From Cylicocyclus nassatus (lineage: Eukaryota; Nematoda; Chromadorea; Rhabditida; Strongylidae), in NCBI GenBank assembly GCA_958299035.1, contig CATQJL010000001.1, forward strand, positions 80,435,594-80,499,593: DNA of 64,000 nucleotides. The letters are read 5' to 3'. Under the pieces are notes generated by a model, which saw nothing but the letters and a program-made list of their open reading frames with translations, was not told the origin of the DNA and did not search any database. Made by a program: the position numbers and the translations under genes. This document shows, piece after piece, positions 11,840 through 23,386 of the stretch. Positions within the stretch are counted from its first letter, which is position 1. Every line of letters begins with the position of its first letter.

Positions 11840-12255
11840 AATTTTTATTGCTCATACTGGGTCAGCTCAAACGTACTGCTGTAAAGAGCAAGAAATTTCG
11901 CTTTTAGACATAAATGCATAGAGGGGAAAGGAAACCATGACTTTAGAAAAAGGTGTTAAGGAACTTTGGAAAATGCAGGCAATTCCTCATACATAAAGTA
12001 GTCAGGTTTTCGAAGAAGCGACTTTCACTTGCGAGAATTCTGGCCAGAAAAGTGAGTGCAGTGAAATTCTTATTTTGAAAACGATCATTGAAAACTTCGT
12101 AACTTTCCAACAAATAGATTCCGCTTATGTCATTTTTGGATAGGACATAAAGAGACCATTCGATAATACGCTGGGTATTTTTTCAAAGAAGAAATTTTAA
12201 TGAGAAAAAGCTGTCCCGAAAAGGGCTTGGAAAGGCTGTTATTTTTGAAACAACC
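11840..12255. mobile_element. old mariner-like MITE remnant (left copy)
   Basis: The right end is TTATTTTTGAAACAACCTAA at about 12,232-12,255. Interior phrases such as CACTTTTCTGGCCAGAATT (as reverse complement) are shared with the younger element at 24,663-25,575. The mirror is at about 22,199-22,620. The left terminus is not recognisable. Confidence 0.5.
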
Positions 12256-12299
12256 TAACAGCATGAATTGATGAGAATGGAGGCATCAGCTGAATAAAG

Positions 12300-12519
12300 C
12301 TGCCAGACCGTAATCATGGCCCATTTGGCTCACAGACTACTGTTTTGGATGATTTTATTGTAGCCGCGCGCTCAAGCTTTTTATTTCAAAATTCCTATAA
12401 CTCCCTTCTAGAAGCGCATTGCAGATACAGAAAGCAGATTTGGAGTCAGCATTATAACCTCTGTAACTCTGTGTTCACTTTATATGAAAGCGCCACTTCG
12501 ACCGAGTTACCTTCCGTTG
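12300..12519. mobile_element. partial family C MITE (left copy)
   Basis: The right end reads GCGCCACTTCGACCGAGTTACC and then TTCCGTTG before TTA, matching the right end of the full-length copy at 26,775-27,239. A block reading GCATTGCAGATACAGAAAGCAGATTTGG is the family's subterminal segment. The mirror copy is at about 21,940-22,160. Confidence 0.55.
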
Positions 12520-12802
12520 TTAGATTTTGGCGTGTTTGAGCCCAGCTGAATGACACGCTTGCCATTGTAACGAGAAGAGTTCGCAAAATGCCACCAGTGA
12601 TGCGAGTTCAATGGTGTGTGTGCTACTTCATTCACTTCAGATTTTACACGGCAGATTGCCCGTAGTTGCTGCTTGTGCAATCTCGAATTTTCGTCAAAAT
12701 GTCATTTCCTATTGGAAAAAAGGGTTGGGAAGCGAGATGATTGAGCGACAAATATTGTCGACTTTGAGATGCGCATGCGATGATCGCATTCGTCATCAGT
12801 CT

Positions 12803-13370
12803 CTAAATGTTTGCATCACTAACCCCTGCGATTTCGTCCCGATAACTAGCAGCTACCAATGTGCCTAGAAATGCAGCAGTACTCGCTTCCCTAGAAAAAA
12901 TGGTTATACAAGATGCCACCCTGAGCAGCTTACTAAGCAGCTTACTCATAAAGGACGGGGTTACACTTCGAGTGCCATCCTGCAAAACATAGTCTTGCTT
13001 TTTTTATGAGATGACTCGTCCACAACTGAAATTATGAAGCTTTTCTGCAGTGATGTTTGCCATTTCAAAAGTACTGCAATTACAAGCATGGGGCAGCGAG
13101 CCCTATTTTATGTAAATTAAAAAAAGAAGTTTCTTAGATCCGAGTTTGACCAACCACTTTTTCACTCTTTTCAAGCTGTTGTAGTACCGTGCTAACAGCA
13201 TGAGACACCTCTTTCACGGCTTCTCCATTTAACTCATTTCCTTGGCCACAAATACGCTCTGCTCTCATTCTTCCAGCAAGCAATATCTGGAGTTATACGC
13301 TTCTAATGCTATAAGCTACTAACATCGAAAAAAAATTAATTACCGCAAGAAAAGCAAAAGGTAGGCCCAT
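12803..13370 (-). CDS. candidate small secreted protein gene, four exons (left palindrome arm)
   Basis: I do not recognise the family. Proposed exons on the minus strand are 13,370-13,344 (ATG start), 13,286-13,209, 13,025-12,946 and 12,890-12,803, giving about 90 residues and a TAG stop. The introns are 57, 183 and 55 nt. Introns 1 and 3 have good acceptors (ACTCCAG, TTTTTTCTAG) and intron 3 has a GTAAGC donor. The start MGLPFAFLAILLAGRMRA is a plausible signal peptide. The mature part has cysteines in RICG, RLCF and SKCN. The right-arm copy has the same exon phases, the same 57- and 55-nt introns and aligned residues (RLCF...C.PVLY against KLCF...C.PVLY; GVSDANI in both). The end of exon 2 is uncertain: a later donor in the same phase at about 13,155 would add 18 residues. 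The candidate is transcribed away from the palindrome centre. Confidence 0.5.
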
Positions 13371-13398
13371 CTCGAATGATTTAGAGAACGAGTTTACA

Positions 13399-13407
13399 CT
13401 TTATATA
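13399..13407 (-). promoter_or_regulatory. TATA box of the left-arm gene candidate
   Basis: TATATAAAG on the minus strand lies about 30 nt before the ATG at 13,370 and is identical in sequence and spacing to the right-arm copy. With standard spacing the transcript would have almost no 5' leader. Confidence 0.5.
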
Positions 13408-15640
13408 CTGGAAGCAGCAATTACAGGGCTCAATAAATTTTAGCCTTAACAGCACAAAATTTGCTAATGTATGAAATAGCTATTTTTAACTCTTAACAAA
13501 TTTGGTGATCATTGCGTTTCGCAAGTGCAAATCCAAGGTTGAACAAAGCTTTATTATATTTTTGCTGGTACTTGTAGAACGCCGTACTTTGCAGCCAAAA
13601 ACGCTTTAGTTATTGTTCAGTCGCGCTAGAGACAATTCTGCAGTTCTCCGACATACATCTGTCAGAAGCATGAACGACAATAGCTTATGAGATCAAACCG
13701 AGCCTTGGTTCAGGTGCCAAATTATCGTTCCACTCAAATACATGGTCTAGAGTCGGTGGTCTGAGTAGTTCTGAATCAATGCGATTTGTAGATCCGTAAA
13801 ACTAGAGTGCAAGAATCTTTTGCAAGCCTTCCATATGACTCGCCTTACTCATCTCTATTTTCTGCACCTCCTCCTCCTAAGGCCCTCTCTGCTCATGTCG
13901 TTTTATCAAGCAACAATCAAAATTATTAACATACATCCTTTTCGTTGTTGGTTGTTTCTAAAACTTTCGATATAGCTGAAACTTATCATTGGCCGTCTTG
14001 CAGGAGTTGCGGTTTGTTATTACCCGAGCACATTTAGAAATGGACACCAAGCAGGAACTCCAAAACCAACCTTTTATTCTTCCAAATCGAAAAGGATGGT
14101 TTGAGAATGTCCATACGGTTTTTTACTTTTTGCTGCACGTGCGGGATTAAAACACCTACCTATGCGCACAAGACGTACAACGGCTTTATTCGAAAAGGTG
14201 CAGCTGCTTGTTATCAAACAATAAAAGTCATCATTTTCTGTCTTTCATGTCGGTTATGGTAAGATGCTGCTTGAACAGCGTTACAGACGGATGTGGCACT
14301 AGGAGCTCTGGCAAACTCTTAGATTTCAACAAGATTTGCCATGTGCGAAAGTTTCCCCTTGTAGTCTCTTACTCTTTGGTCAACTGTTTGAAATCGACTT
14401 AGTTTTGAATTTTGAGTTTTTGCCCTTACAAGTTCATCTTAAACGCACCACCACCATACTGAAAGTGGTAGTTTTTGAAAAAAAAACTTTGCTTTATTGT
14501 TTGCCTTCAAAGGTGTCACCAATTAATCCGAACAGTGTCGGAATGGAACACATGTAGACAGACTCTTCTATAAGATGAACTCTTTGGAGAAAGATGGCAC
14601 TAGATCGTTTATGTTAACTTCATGAACATAAAGTATATAACGTGATCCAGAATGTTTGTGCCGTTTTCTGGACTCAGTATCAAACCACATCAAATAGTAA
14701 GAGGAATGATCAGAAAATCATTGACAGCAGAGTCCTTTCCTTAGGGATGATTTTCGAATTGATTTTTCTCGCTCACATGAGTAGAAGTTACAAGTTAATG
14801 CTTTTAGCTTGCTATTCGTCCTCAATTAACTGTCCAATCTTCAATTTGTATATATCTAAAAAAACTTAACAAGTGGATAAAGCGACTTGCAACGCTGATA
14901 TAGCTCTCCTTTACTGCTTATTTAAAATTTGTAAAACAACCGCTTAGGGCCTCTCCGAACAAGATGATTACCAGATGCATCACCACATAAGCGTGAGAAC
15001 TTCAACACTTTCCGAACTCAACTTCCAATCAGCTGTACTGTGCCATGTTGAAGACTTAACCGTAAGCAGTACACCTGCCGTTCTAAAAAACCGACTTTAC
15101 TCATTCTAACTCTACTTAGAGTAATTCAAAATTCTCAGTGCTCAACTTCGAATGAATTCCGTTATCGTATTCTAGAAGTTTAGGTTTTGCCGTACATAAG
15201 AAATCCCATACAAATGACCTGTAAAATCACGTCTTTCCCTTCGTCCGGCTGCAAGGGTTATGCAGCCTTGCATCTATGGTGATCCACAAGAAACGTGACG
15301 CAGAAAGTGCTCATAACTCTGCATAAAAAATTCACATTGCAAACTTCATCTGATAGCATGAAAATTCTTCTTAGATCTCAGGAATCACTTTTGAAAATTT
15401 TCGCATTTGACTTACATAGAATCATTTGATCACTTTCGTAAAGTGCGGTATCATTTTCGGTATGCCTTTACCGGATTTGCTTTACCTGATAAGTTTTGGA
15501 AGCACAAAACCTGAAATTTCTAACAGCCCCTTTAATTAAAAAAATTTGCATTTTTCTTAAATAAGACAAGGAAAAAACTTGAACTTTGCTTTTTTTAAAA
15601 AGCTCTTCAAAAACCCTTTTTGAAAACTATAAAAAAACGA
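13408..15640. other. left palindrome arm, no recognised gene
   Basis: Homologous to about 17,960-21,090 in reverse. Open frames seen in both arms (for example 14,336-14,557 and 19,901-20,137) change amino acids as freely as silent sites, so I do not treat them as coding. The piece 14,520-15,640 is also present in the third copy at 34,250-35,822. Confidence 0.4.
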
Positions 15641-16735
15641 TTTAGTTTTTGAAAAGCAAAAAGAAGACATTGAAAAGAAATACGATTTTTATTGAGAAAA
15701 TGTGCCACACTTCATGTAAGCCAACCTGTGATCCTGCAACTTTAACGTTTTCACTCATACAGAGTACATGTATGATCGTCTCCACGACTCGTGTGGAGGC
15801 GGATTGCGGACTTCCCCTGATTCCAAGGATAAACCTGTTAAACCTCCACGTCAAAGTATTGTTTTTCGTACTCTCTCGCCATCAAAAAACTGCCACGCAT
15901 TAAGTTGGGAAAACCTCGCTTCTACACGAATCGTAAGGCCGATGACACTTGCTTCGCTACAAAACGTTTTCAACAGATTTTATGAGCATAAAACGCGTCA
16001 ATTGTGATCTGGCTAAAAACGGTTTTGAAAGGAACGACATGCTCAAAGCCTTCTTTACAAGCTGTGATTTCATGCCAACACTTGTTCAGGGCCTTTGTTA
16101 TGCTGAAAAGGGGCTCAAAATCTTAGTAAGACTAGCCTCCTGAGAGTTTTATGATGCAATTTAGCACTAAAAAAGTATCAACTCCTATTTTTGTTGAGCA
16201 GTGCTTAGAAAGCTGCAAATTTCTCAGATTCCAAAGCTACTCAAATTTTAATTACAAAGATTGTGAAGACGAATCAGGTGCTTATATAAATATGAAACTG
16301 TAAGACATACGCCTAACATGATCCTCCCAAATGTCAGCCAATCTCAAGTCTGGGATAGAGGTACGGTTAAGATTTTTGTAAAGCACTAATTTTTTCCAAT
16401 TTTGTGATTAAGGAACTAACGGACTTAGAGATGTTTGTACAATTTTAAACGCGTCCTGAAAAATGAATAAGAGCTAATCACTAAAATTCAAATTTTAGCT
16501 CGGGAAACTTTGAGTGCGCTTGCAAAAATGACATTTACGATCATATCTGCAAGGCCCACTTAAATCACGAAAAAATCGTTTGATAATTTCACTACAGTAC
16601 AATCCACTGTGGGTCGTAGGTGTTCTTTTAATTAGAACGGTGCGACTCATCGGTGATTGTAAGATTTTTGATGTTTTAAACTAGCTAGATTACGATGGAA
16701 TTCCCGCGGGATTCTGGTAATGAAAGAACACTCCG
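15641..16735. other. inner left arm, highly similar to its mirror
   Basis: Mirrors 16,867-17,990 at about 97% by eye. Overlapping frames at 15,649-15,903, 15,768-16,007 and 15,949-16,143 are preserved in the right arm. However, nearly every nucleotide difference in them changes a residue (G/R, S/Y, S/F, P/L, I/T), which argues against selection on those frames. Confidence 0.5.
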
Positions 16736-16866
16736 CATAATGCCAAAAAATGTGATGAGGTGCTAATTTGATAATCAGTGCTCGATAGCCGCTCTAGGCA
16801 TATTCTTGTGGACATGTTTTATTCGGTCGTAAATTGATTTTTTTTTCAAATGATCTTCACATCGCG
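16736..16866. other. palindrome spacer
   Basis: Unpaired segment of about 130 bp between the arms. It is not a de novo junction: its reverse complement continues without a break into the arm in the third copy (about 33,715-33,860; shared GACCGAATAAA and GGCATTATGCGGA). The spacer is therefore ordinary unit sequence, and the right arm begins 130 bp further in than the left. Confidence 0.7.
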
Positions 16867-18233
16867 TAACGGGAGTGTTCCTGATCATTGCCAGAATCCC
16901 GCGGAATCACATCGTAAACTAGGTAGTTTAAAACATCAAAAATCTTACAACCACCAATGAGTCGCACACTTCTGATTGACAGAACTCCTACGACCAACAG
17001 TGGATTGTACTTTAGTGAAATTATCAAACGATTTTTTCGTGCTTTGAGTGGGCCTTGCAGATATGATCGTAAATGTCATTTTTGCAAGCGCACTCAAAGT
17101 TTCCCGAGCTAAAATTTGAATTTTAGTGATTAGCTCTTATTCATTGTTTAGGACGCGTTTAAAATTGTACAAACATCTTTAAGCCCGTTAGTTCCTTCCT
17201 TCACAAAAGTGGAAAAAAGAAAAAATTAGTGTTTTACAAAAATCTTAACCGTACCTCTATCCCAGACTTGAGATTAGCTGACATTTCGAAGGATATGTTA
17301 GGCGTATGTCTTATAGTTCCATATTTATATAAACACCTGATTCGTCTTCACAATCTTTGTAATTAAAATTTTGAGTAGCTTTGGAATCTGAGAAATTTGC
17401 AGCTCTCTAAGCACTGCACAGCAAAAATAGGAGTTGATACTTTTTTAGTGCTGAATTGCATCATAAAACTCTCAGGGTGCTAGTCTTACTAAGATTTTGT
17501 GCCCCTTTTCAGCATAGCGAAGGCCCTGAACAAGTGTTGGCATGAAAACGCAGCTTGTAAAGAAGGTTTTGAGCGTGTCGTTTCTTTCAAAACCGTTTTT
17601 AGCTAGATCACGACTGACGCGTTTTATGCTCATAAAATCTGTTGAAAACGTTTTGTAGCGAAGCAAGTGTCATCGGCCTTACGATTCGTGTAGAAGCGAG
17701 GTTTTCCCAACTTAATGCGTGGCAGTTTTTTGATGGCGAGAGAGTACGAAAAACTGTGCTTTGACGTGGAAGCTTAACAGGTTTATCCTTGAAATCAGGG
17801 TAAGTCCGCAATCCGCCTCTACACGAGTCGTGGAGACGATCATACCTGTACAATGATTGAAAAAGTTAAAGTTGCAGGATTACAGGTTGGCTTACATGAA
17901 GTGTGACATTTTTTCAAAATACTCGTTTTTCTTTTCAATGTCCTCATTTGCTTTTCTTTCTTTATAGTTTTTAGGACAAAATTTGTTGAAAAGCTCTTAA
18001 GAAAAGCAAAATTCAAGTGTATTTCGTTATCTTATCTCGAAAGAACGTAAATTTCTTTTGGTTAAAGGCTGTTAGAATTTTTATGATTTGTGCTTCCAAA
18101 ACTTATCAGGTAAAGCAAACCCGGTAAAGGCATACCGAAAATGACACCGCACATCGTAGAAATCACGAAATTGATCAAATTATTGTATGTAAGTCAAATG
18201 CGAAAATTTTCGAAAGTGATTGCTAAAATCTAA
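16867..18233. other. inner right arm, highly similar to its mirror
   Basis: Reverse complement of about 15,380-16,735. No gene is recognised. The frames at 17,472-17,853 are the mirror copies of those at 15,768-16,143 and, as there, show no sign of coding constraint. Confidence 0.5.
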
Positions 18234-18670
18234 CAAGGGAAGGATACTTGGTGACCGTAGCCTTTTGCAATGAGATGTATACCAGTAGGTGTGCCTTGAA
18301 ACGCTGATTCCAAATCTATGTTCATAATCTGCTGTGCGACTCTCTGAACGAAAATATGGACTTTTTTCCATATCGATTTACGAGATCTAGGCAGTCAGAA
18401 GCGTCAGAATCCAAGCTTTTTTGACTCCGATATATCGGAGTAAATTTTTCTAAGCTTAACGTAAAGCTTTTCTTTACTTGGACGCTCTTTTATAGTGCGT
18501 AAGCGAACATTTTAACGATATTGGTAAATCTTGCATCAAAAACAGTGCAAATTTTGGTGTCAAAGATGTTCATAACTTCTTTCGAAAGAGCGCACGGCAG
18601 ATACCAAAAGCAGATTTGGAATCAGTGCTTCAAGATACATTTAATGGTACGTTTCATTTTGAAAGGCCAC
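18234..18670. mobile_element. family C MITE, right arm only, right end truncated
   Basis: Begins CAAGGGAAGGATACTTGGTG after TAA and contains the hairpin AACGCTGATTCCAAATCT, mirrored near 18,620. It stops at GAAAGGCCAC, about 30 bp short of the usual end. The left arm reads through the site uninterrupted (near 15,365-15,385), so the insertion followed the inverted duplication. Confidence 0.65.
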
Positions 18671-18920
18671 GGATTTTCATGCTATCAGATAAAGTTTGCA
18701 ATATGAATTGTTTTATGCAGAGTTATGAGCACTTTCTGCGTCACATTTCATGTGGACTACTTATAGATGCAAGGCTGCTAACCTTTGCAGCCAGAGAAGG
18801 GAAAAAGTGTGGTTTTGCAGGTCATTTTCATGGGATCACTTATGTATGGCGAAAGATTCTAGATTACTATAACGGAATTTTCGTTCGGAATTAAGGCCTG
18901 AGAACTTTGAATTACTCTGA
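18671..18920. other. right arm segment, no recognised gene
   Basis: Homologous to about 15,125-15,365 and to the third copy near 34,770-35,000 (shared TTTTATGCAGAGTTATGAGCA). No feature beyond the repeat itself. Confidence 0.45.
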
Positions 18921-19370
18921 CAAGGAAAGGATACTAACTTAGATTAGCCTTTTGAGATATGACACATACATTTGGAATCAGCTTCAAACGCTGATTCCAA
19001 ATGTGCTGTTCCTAACTGCTTAGCATTATTCGGAAGCGAGTTATGGGCTTGCTGTTGTGGGTAATCAACAAACTTTTGAATGTCGTAAGACGGCGTGCAA
19101 ATTAGAATCTGCTCGAAAAAAGTGTTAGGATGTTGAACTAACATCAGATTAATTTTTTTGATCTTGAAAGGGAGCATAATACAATTGAAAGACCACCTAG
19201 ACGTTAAACACCGTAGCATCAGTAAGTCGAGAAGCACGCAAACTTCGCATGGAGAAGAGACTATAACTCGCTTCAGAATAAAGCTAAGCAGCTAGGAACA
19301 GCACATTTGGAATCAGCGTTTCAAGCTGTCCCATCCTAAAAAAAGTATCTAACTTAGTGTCCTTCCCTTG
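18921..19370. mobile_element. family C MITE, right arm only
   Basis: The ends CAAGGAAAGGATACTAACTTAG and CTAACTTAGTGTCCTTCCCTTG are inverted repeats. The flanks TGA / TGA look like a 3-bp target duplication. The hairpin subterminal AACGCTGATTCCAAATGTGC is mirrored at about 19,300. The left arm lacks it (near 15,115). Confidence 0.7.
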
Positions 19371-21091
19371 TGAGTAGGGCCAGGATAAGAAAAGTCAGTC
19401 TTTTTAAAACGGCTGGTGTACTGCTTACGGCTAAGTTTTTTCACATGGCACTAGTACTGCTGGTTGGAAATTGAGTTGGGAAGGTGTTAAAGTTCTCACG
19501 CTTATGTAGTGATGCATCTGGGAATCATCTTGTTCGGAAAACCCCTAAGCGGGTGTTTTAAAAATTTTCAATAAGCAGCGAAGGAGAGCTATATCAGCGT
19601 TGCAGGTTGCTCTGCCCACTTGTTATCAGATTTTTTTAATGTCCAAATTGAAGATCTGACACTAAAAGCATTAACTTGTAACTTCTACTCAAGTGAGCGC
19701 GAGAAAAAACAATTTAAAAATCATCCATAAGGGATAGGACACTGTTGTCGATGATTTTCTGAACATTATCCTCTTACTATTTTATGTGGTTTGATATTCA
19801 GTCCAGAAAACGGCACAAACATTCTGGATCACGTTATATACTTTATGTTTATGAAGTTAACATGAACGATCTAGTGCCATCTTTCGCCAAAGAGTTGATC
19901 TTATTGAAGAGTCTGTCTACATGTGTTCCACTCCGACACTGTTCGGAATAACTGGTGACACCTTTGAAGACAAGCGATAAAGCAAAGTTTTTTTTCCAAA
20001 ACTACCATTTTCAGTATGGTAGTGGTGCGTTTAAGATGAACTTGTAAAGGCAAAAACTCAAAATTCAAGACTAAGTCGATTTCAAACAGTTGACCAAAGA
20101 GTAAGAGACTACAAGGGGAAATTTTCGCACATGGCAAATCTTCCTGAAATCTAAGAGTTTGCCAAAGCTCCTAATGCCACATCCGTCTGTGACGCTGTTC
20201 GAGCAACATCTTAACATAACCACATGAAAGACAGAAAATGATGACTTTCATTTTTTGATACCAAACAGCTGCACCTTTTCGGATAAAGCCGTTGTACGTC
20301 TTGTGCGCATAGGTAGGTGTTTTGATTCCGCACGTGCAGCAAAAAGTAAGTAAAAAACCATGTTGACAGTCTTAAAGCATTGGTTTTTGATGTTACTGCT
20401 AGGTGTTCATTTTTGAGCGTGTTCGGGTAAATAACAAATCGTAACTCCTGCAAGACAGCTAACCGAACCGCAACTAGTCGTTATTTTGACCCTACCGCTG
20501 CGACCTTACAATGATAAGTTTACATATATCAAAAGTTTTTGAAACAATTGGCAACGGCAAGGATATATGTAATTAATTTTGATTGTTGCTTGACAAAACG
20601 ACATGAGTAGAGAGGGCCTCAAAAGGAGGAGGTGTAGAAAATAGAGATGAGTAACGCGAGTCATATGGAAGGCTTGCAAAAGATTCTTGCACTCTATTTC
20701 TATTGATCTACAAATCGCATTGATTCAGAACTACTCAGACCACCAACTCTAGACCATGTATTTGAGTGGAACGATAATTTGGCACGTGAACCAAAGCTCG
20801 TTTTGATCTCATAAGCTATTGTCGTTCATGCTTCTGACAGATGTATGTCGGAGAACTGCAGAATTGTCTCTAGCGCGACTGAACAATAACTAAAGCGTTT
20901 TTGGCTGCAAAGTACGGCGTTCTACAAGTACCAGCAAAAATATAATAAAGCTTTGTTCAACCTTGGATTTGCACTTACAAAGCGCAATGAACGCCAAATT
21001 TGTTAAGAGTTAAAAATACCTATTTGATCTTTCAGCAAATTTTGTGCTGTTGCGGCTAAAATGTATTGTGCGCTGTAATTGCTGCCTCCAG
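19371..21091. other. right palindrome arm, no recognised gene
   Basis: Reverse complement of about 13,410-15,110. A short segment ending GTGCGCATAG|GTAGGTG (about 20,315) is preserved in both arms and could be a small exon with a donor, but the evidence is thin. Confidence 0.4.
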
Positions 21092-21100
21092 TATATAAAG
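21092..21100 (+). promoter_or_regulatory. TATA box of the right-arm gene candidate
   Basis: TATATAAAG lies about 30 nt before the ATG at 21,129 and is conserved with the left arm, while the surrounding sequence has several differences. Confidence 0.5.
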
Positions 21101-21128
21101 TGTAAGCTCGTTCACTAAATCATTAGAG

Positions 21129-21774
21129 ATGAGCCTACTTTTTGCTCTTCTTGCGGTAATCAATTTTTTTGATATTAGTACATTTTTAGCATTAGAAATC
21201 GTAAAACTTCAGATATTGCTTGCTGGAAGAATTAGAGCATCGCGTATTTGTGGCCCAAATTATGAGTTAACTGAGGAAGCCAAGAATGAGGTGTTGCTTT
21301 CTGTTACCATGGTATTGGAACAAGCTCACAAGCCGACAACACTGGTTGGTCAAACTTAGTTTTGAGAAACTTCTTTCTTTTTAAATCACTGCAAAAAAGC
21401 TCCATAATTTCAGTGGTGGCTGAGGTATATCATAGAGCATGCAAAACTATGTTTCATGACACATCGCCCGGAGTGTAAGCCCGTGCTTTATCAGTAAGCT
21501 GCCTAGTAAGCTTCTCAAAGTGGCATCTTGGATAACCACTTTTTATAGGCCACTAACGAGTACTCCTGCATTCATCGGCGCATCGGCATCTTTGGAATAT
21601 CGGACCGAAATCTTGGGGGTTAGTGATGCAAACATTAAGGGACTGATGACGAATGCGATCATCGTCGCATGCGTATCTCAAAATCGACAAGATTTGTCGC
21701 TTAATCATCTTTCGCTTCCCAACCCTTTCTTCCAACAGGAAATGACATTGCGACGAAATAGCGAGATTGCATAA
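21129..21774 (+). CDS. candidate small secreted protein gene, four exons (right palindrome arm)
   Basis: Proposed exons are 21,129-21,155 (ATG), 21,213-21,290, 21,414-21,493 and 21,549-21,774 (TAA), giving about 136 residues. Introns 1 and 3 are 57 and 55 nt with acceptors AAACTTCAG and CTTTTTATAG; the donor of intron 3 is GTAAGC. Intron 2 (123 nt) ends ATAATTTCAG and has a weak donor; an alternative donor after 21,344 keeps phase. The N-terminus MSLLFALLAILLAGRIRA is signal-peptide-like. RICG, KLCF and ECKPVLY hold the three conserved cysteines. The left copy stops after GVSDANI where this one runs on for about 46 residues, or splices at GG|GTTAGTG (21,619) to an acceptor at 21,738. The family is unknown to me. 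The short cysteine-containing secreted form suggests an excretory-secretory peptide, which is inference only. Confidence 0.5.
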
Positions 21775-22198
21775 GCAACAACTATGAGCAATCTGCCGTG
21801 AAAAACGTGAAGTGAATGAGATAGCACACACACCATTGGACTCGCATCACTGGTGACATTTTGCGAAGTCTTCCCTTACAGTGGCAAGCGCTCATTCACC
21901 TGGAAAATAATGCTCAAACATGCAAAAATCTAACAGCAAAAGTTAACTCGGTCCAAGTAGTTCATATAAAGGGAACACTGTTTTATAGAGCATAGAGCAT
22001 GAAATGTTGACTCCAAATCTGCTTTTTGTATCTGCGATGCGCTTCTAGGAGGGGAGTTATAGGAAATTTGAACTAAAAAGCTTGATCGCGCGACTACAAT
22101 AAAATCATCCAAAGCCGTAGTAGTGAGCCAAATGGGCCACGACTACAGCCTGGGCGCTTTATTCAGTTGATGCCTGCAGTCTTATAAACTTATGCTGT
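21775..22198. other. right arm 3' flank of the gene candidate, with old family C MITE mirror
   Basis: About 21,940-22,160 mirrors the family C remnant at 12,300-12,519 (TAACTCGGTCCAAGTAG is its decayed left end). The piece 21,775-21,930 may hold a further exon: a frame reading RDC, ISNNY and QSAV is shared with the left arm, but it has a stop in this copy. Confidence 0.4.
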
Positions 22199-22620
22199 TA
22201 GGTTGCTGCAAAAAATAATAGCCGTTTTTTAGAGCCCTATTCAGGGAAGCTTTTTCTCATCAAAGTTTCTTCTCTGAAAAAACATGGCACATTATTGAAT
22301 GCTGTTTTCATGCTCTATCTAAAAATGACATAAGCGGGATCCATTTTTTGAAAAGTTACGAAGTTTTCAATGATCGTTTTCAAAACAAGAATTTCACCGC
22401 ACTCACTTTTCTGGCCAGAATTCGCGCAAATAAACGGCACTTCTTCGAAAACCTGGCTTCTTTATGTTTGAGATGTTGCCTACATTCCCTAAAGTTCCTT
22501 GACACCTTTTTCTAAAATCATTGTTTCCTTTCCCCTCGGTAAAATTATTCCTTTTTTTCTAAATGCAAAAATTCTTGCTCTTTACGATACCTTTGAGCTG
22601 ACCCAGTAAGAGCAATAAAA
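22199..22620. mobile_element. old mariner-like MITE remnant (right copy)
   Basis: Starts TTAGGTTGCTGCAAAAAATAATAGC. Interior phrases CAGGGAAGCTTTTTCTCAT and CACTTTTCTGGCCAGAATT are shared with 24,663-25,575. It mirrors the left copy ending at 12,255. Confidence 0.5.
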
Positions 22621-22730
22621 ATTTGAATTCTTTTAGCAGGATCAAGAAAAATTTTAAATTTTTGTTTGAGAGAGAGAAATATGTACATTACAGTAGAGCT
22701 TTTGCTTTGAATTATAATGTGGCAATACTA

Positions 22731-23386
22731 CAGAGTGTCCCAAAAAATGTGAACAATGTTTGATCGTCAGCAACTCTCTTGCTTTCACTTCGCCGAAATT
22801 GAGGTACTATTCCGTAGAGGTTCAACTTAGATTTACAGTTAAGATTCAAGTTAGATTCATATGAACCGAATCATATATTACCTTTATTACTGTTGGATTA
22901 CGATATGAACTTTGATACACGAAAGTGAAAGTGATTTTTGCCTCAGAAAGAAATCCAAGCAACTGGAAACTCTTGTGCTGGACTAACTGTAGTCGCTAAT
23001 TCTAATTATAAAATTTGCACTTTACTGTAATGCTTTTTACATAAGTTATTTCAGGTTTAGTGTAACATCTGTATTTCCAATGCCCGTCAAAAAGTGTGAT
23101 TACACTACTAAAAGAGCTCAAAAAACCTGGAGAAAAATTGTGTACTGGAATCAGCACCCTGAAAATCTTACTAAACAAATCTCCAGATTTTTTATTCTTT
23201 TTCGTATCGAAAGGCCTATTCCTTAGTACCGCTTTATGCTGAATGTACCGTAGTCCAGCTACTATAAGAGAGAGTGATTGATGATTTGATCCGTACTGTA
23301 AACCTAAGTTGAACCTCGCTCTACAGGAAGATACCTGACACTCGTAGCGATCATACAGTGTTCACATTCTTTTGGAACACATATAT
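22731..23386. mobile_element. family B MITE shared by both arms (right copy)
   Basis: Starts CAGAGTGTCCCAAAAAATG and ends TTCTTTTGGAACAC, slightly decayed. It mirrors 11,048-11,732. Confidence 0.7.

Noticed and set aside
12541..12700. Possible BEL/Pao-type peptide (RRVRKMPPVMRVQW)
   Set aside because: Only one short phrase fits; no protease, reverse transcriptase, LTR or neighbouring motif was found.
12803..13370. Assignment of the secreted-protein candidate to the SCP/TAPS (ASP) family
   Set aside because: ICG...EL..EA loosely recalls hookworm ASP N-termini, but none of the CAP signature motifs follows in any exon.
15649..16143. Overlapping open frames kept in both palindrome arms
   Set aside because: Differences between the arms are nearly all amino-acid changing, and the frames overlap one another. 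Preservation reflects high arm identity, not selection.
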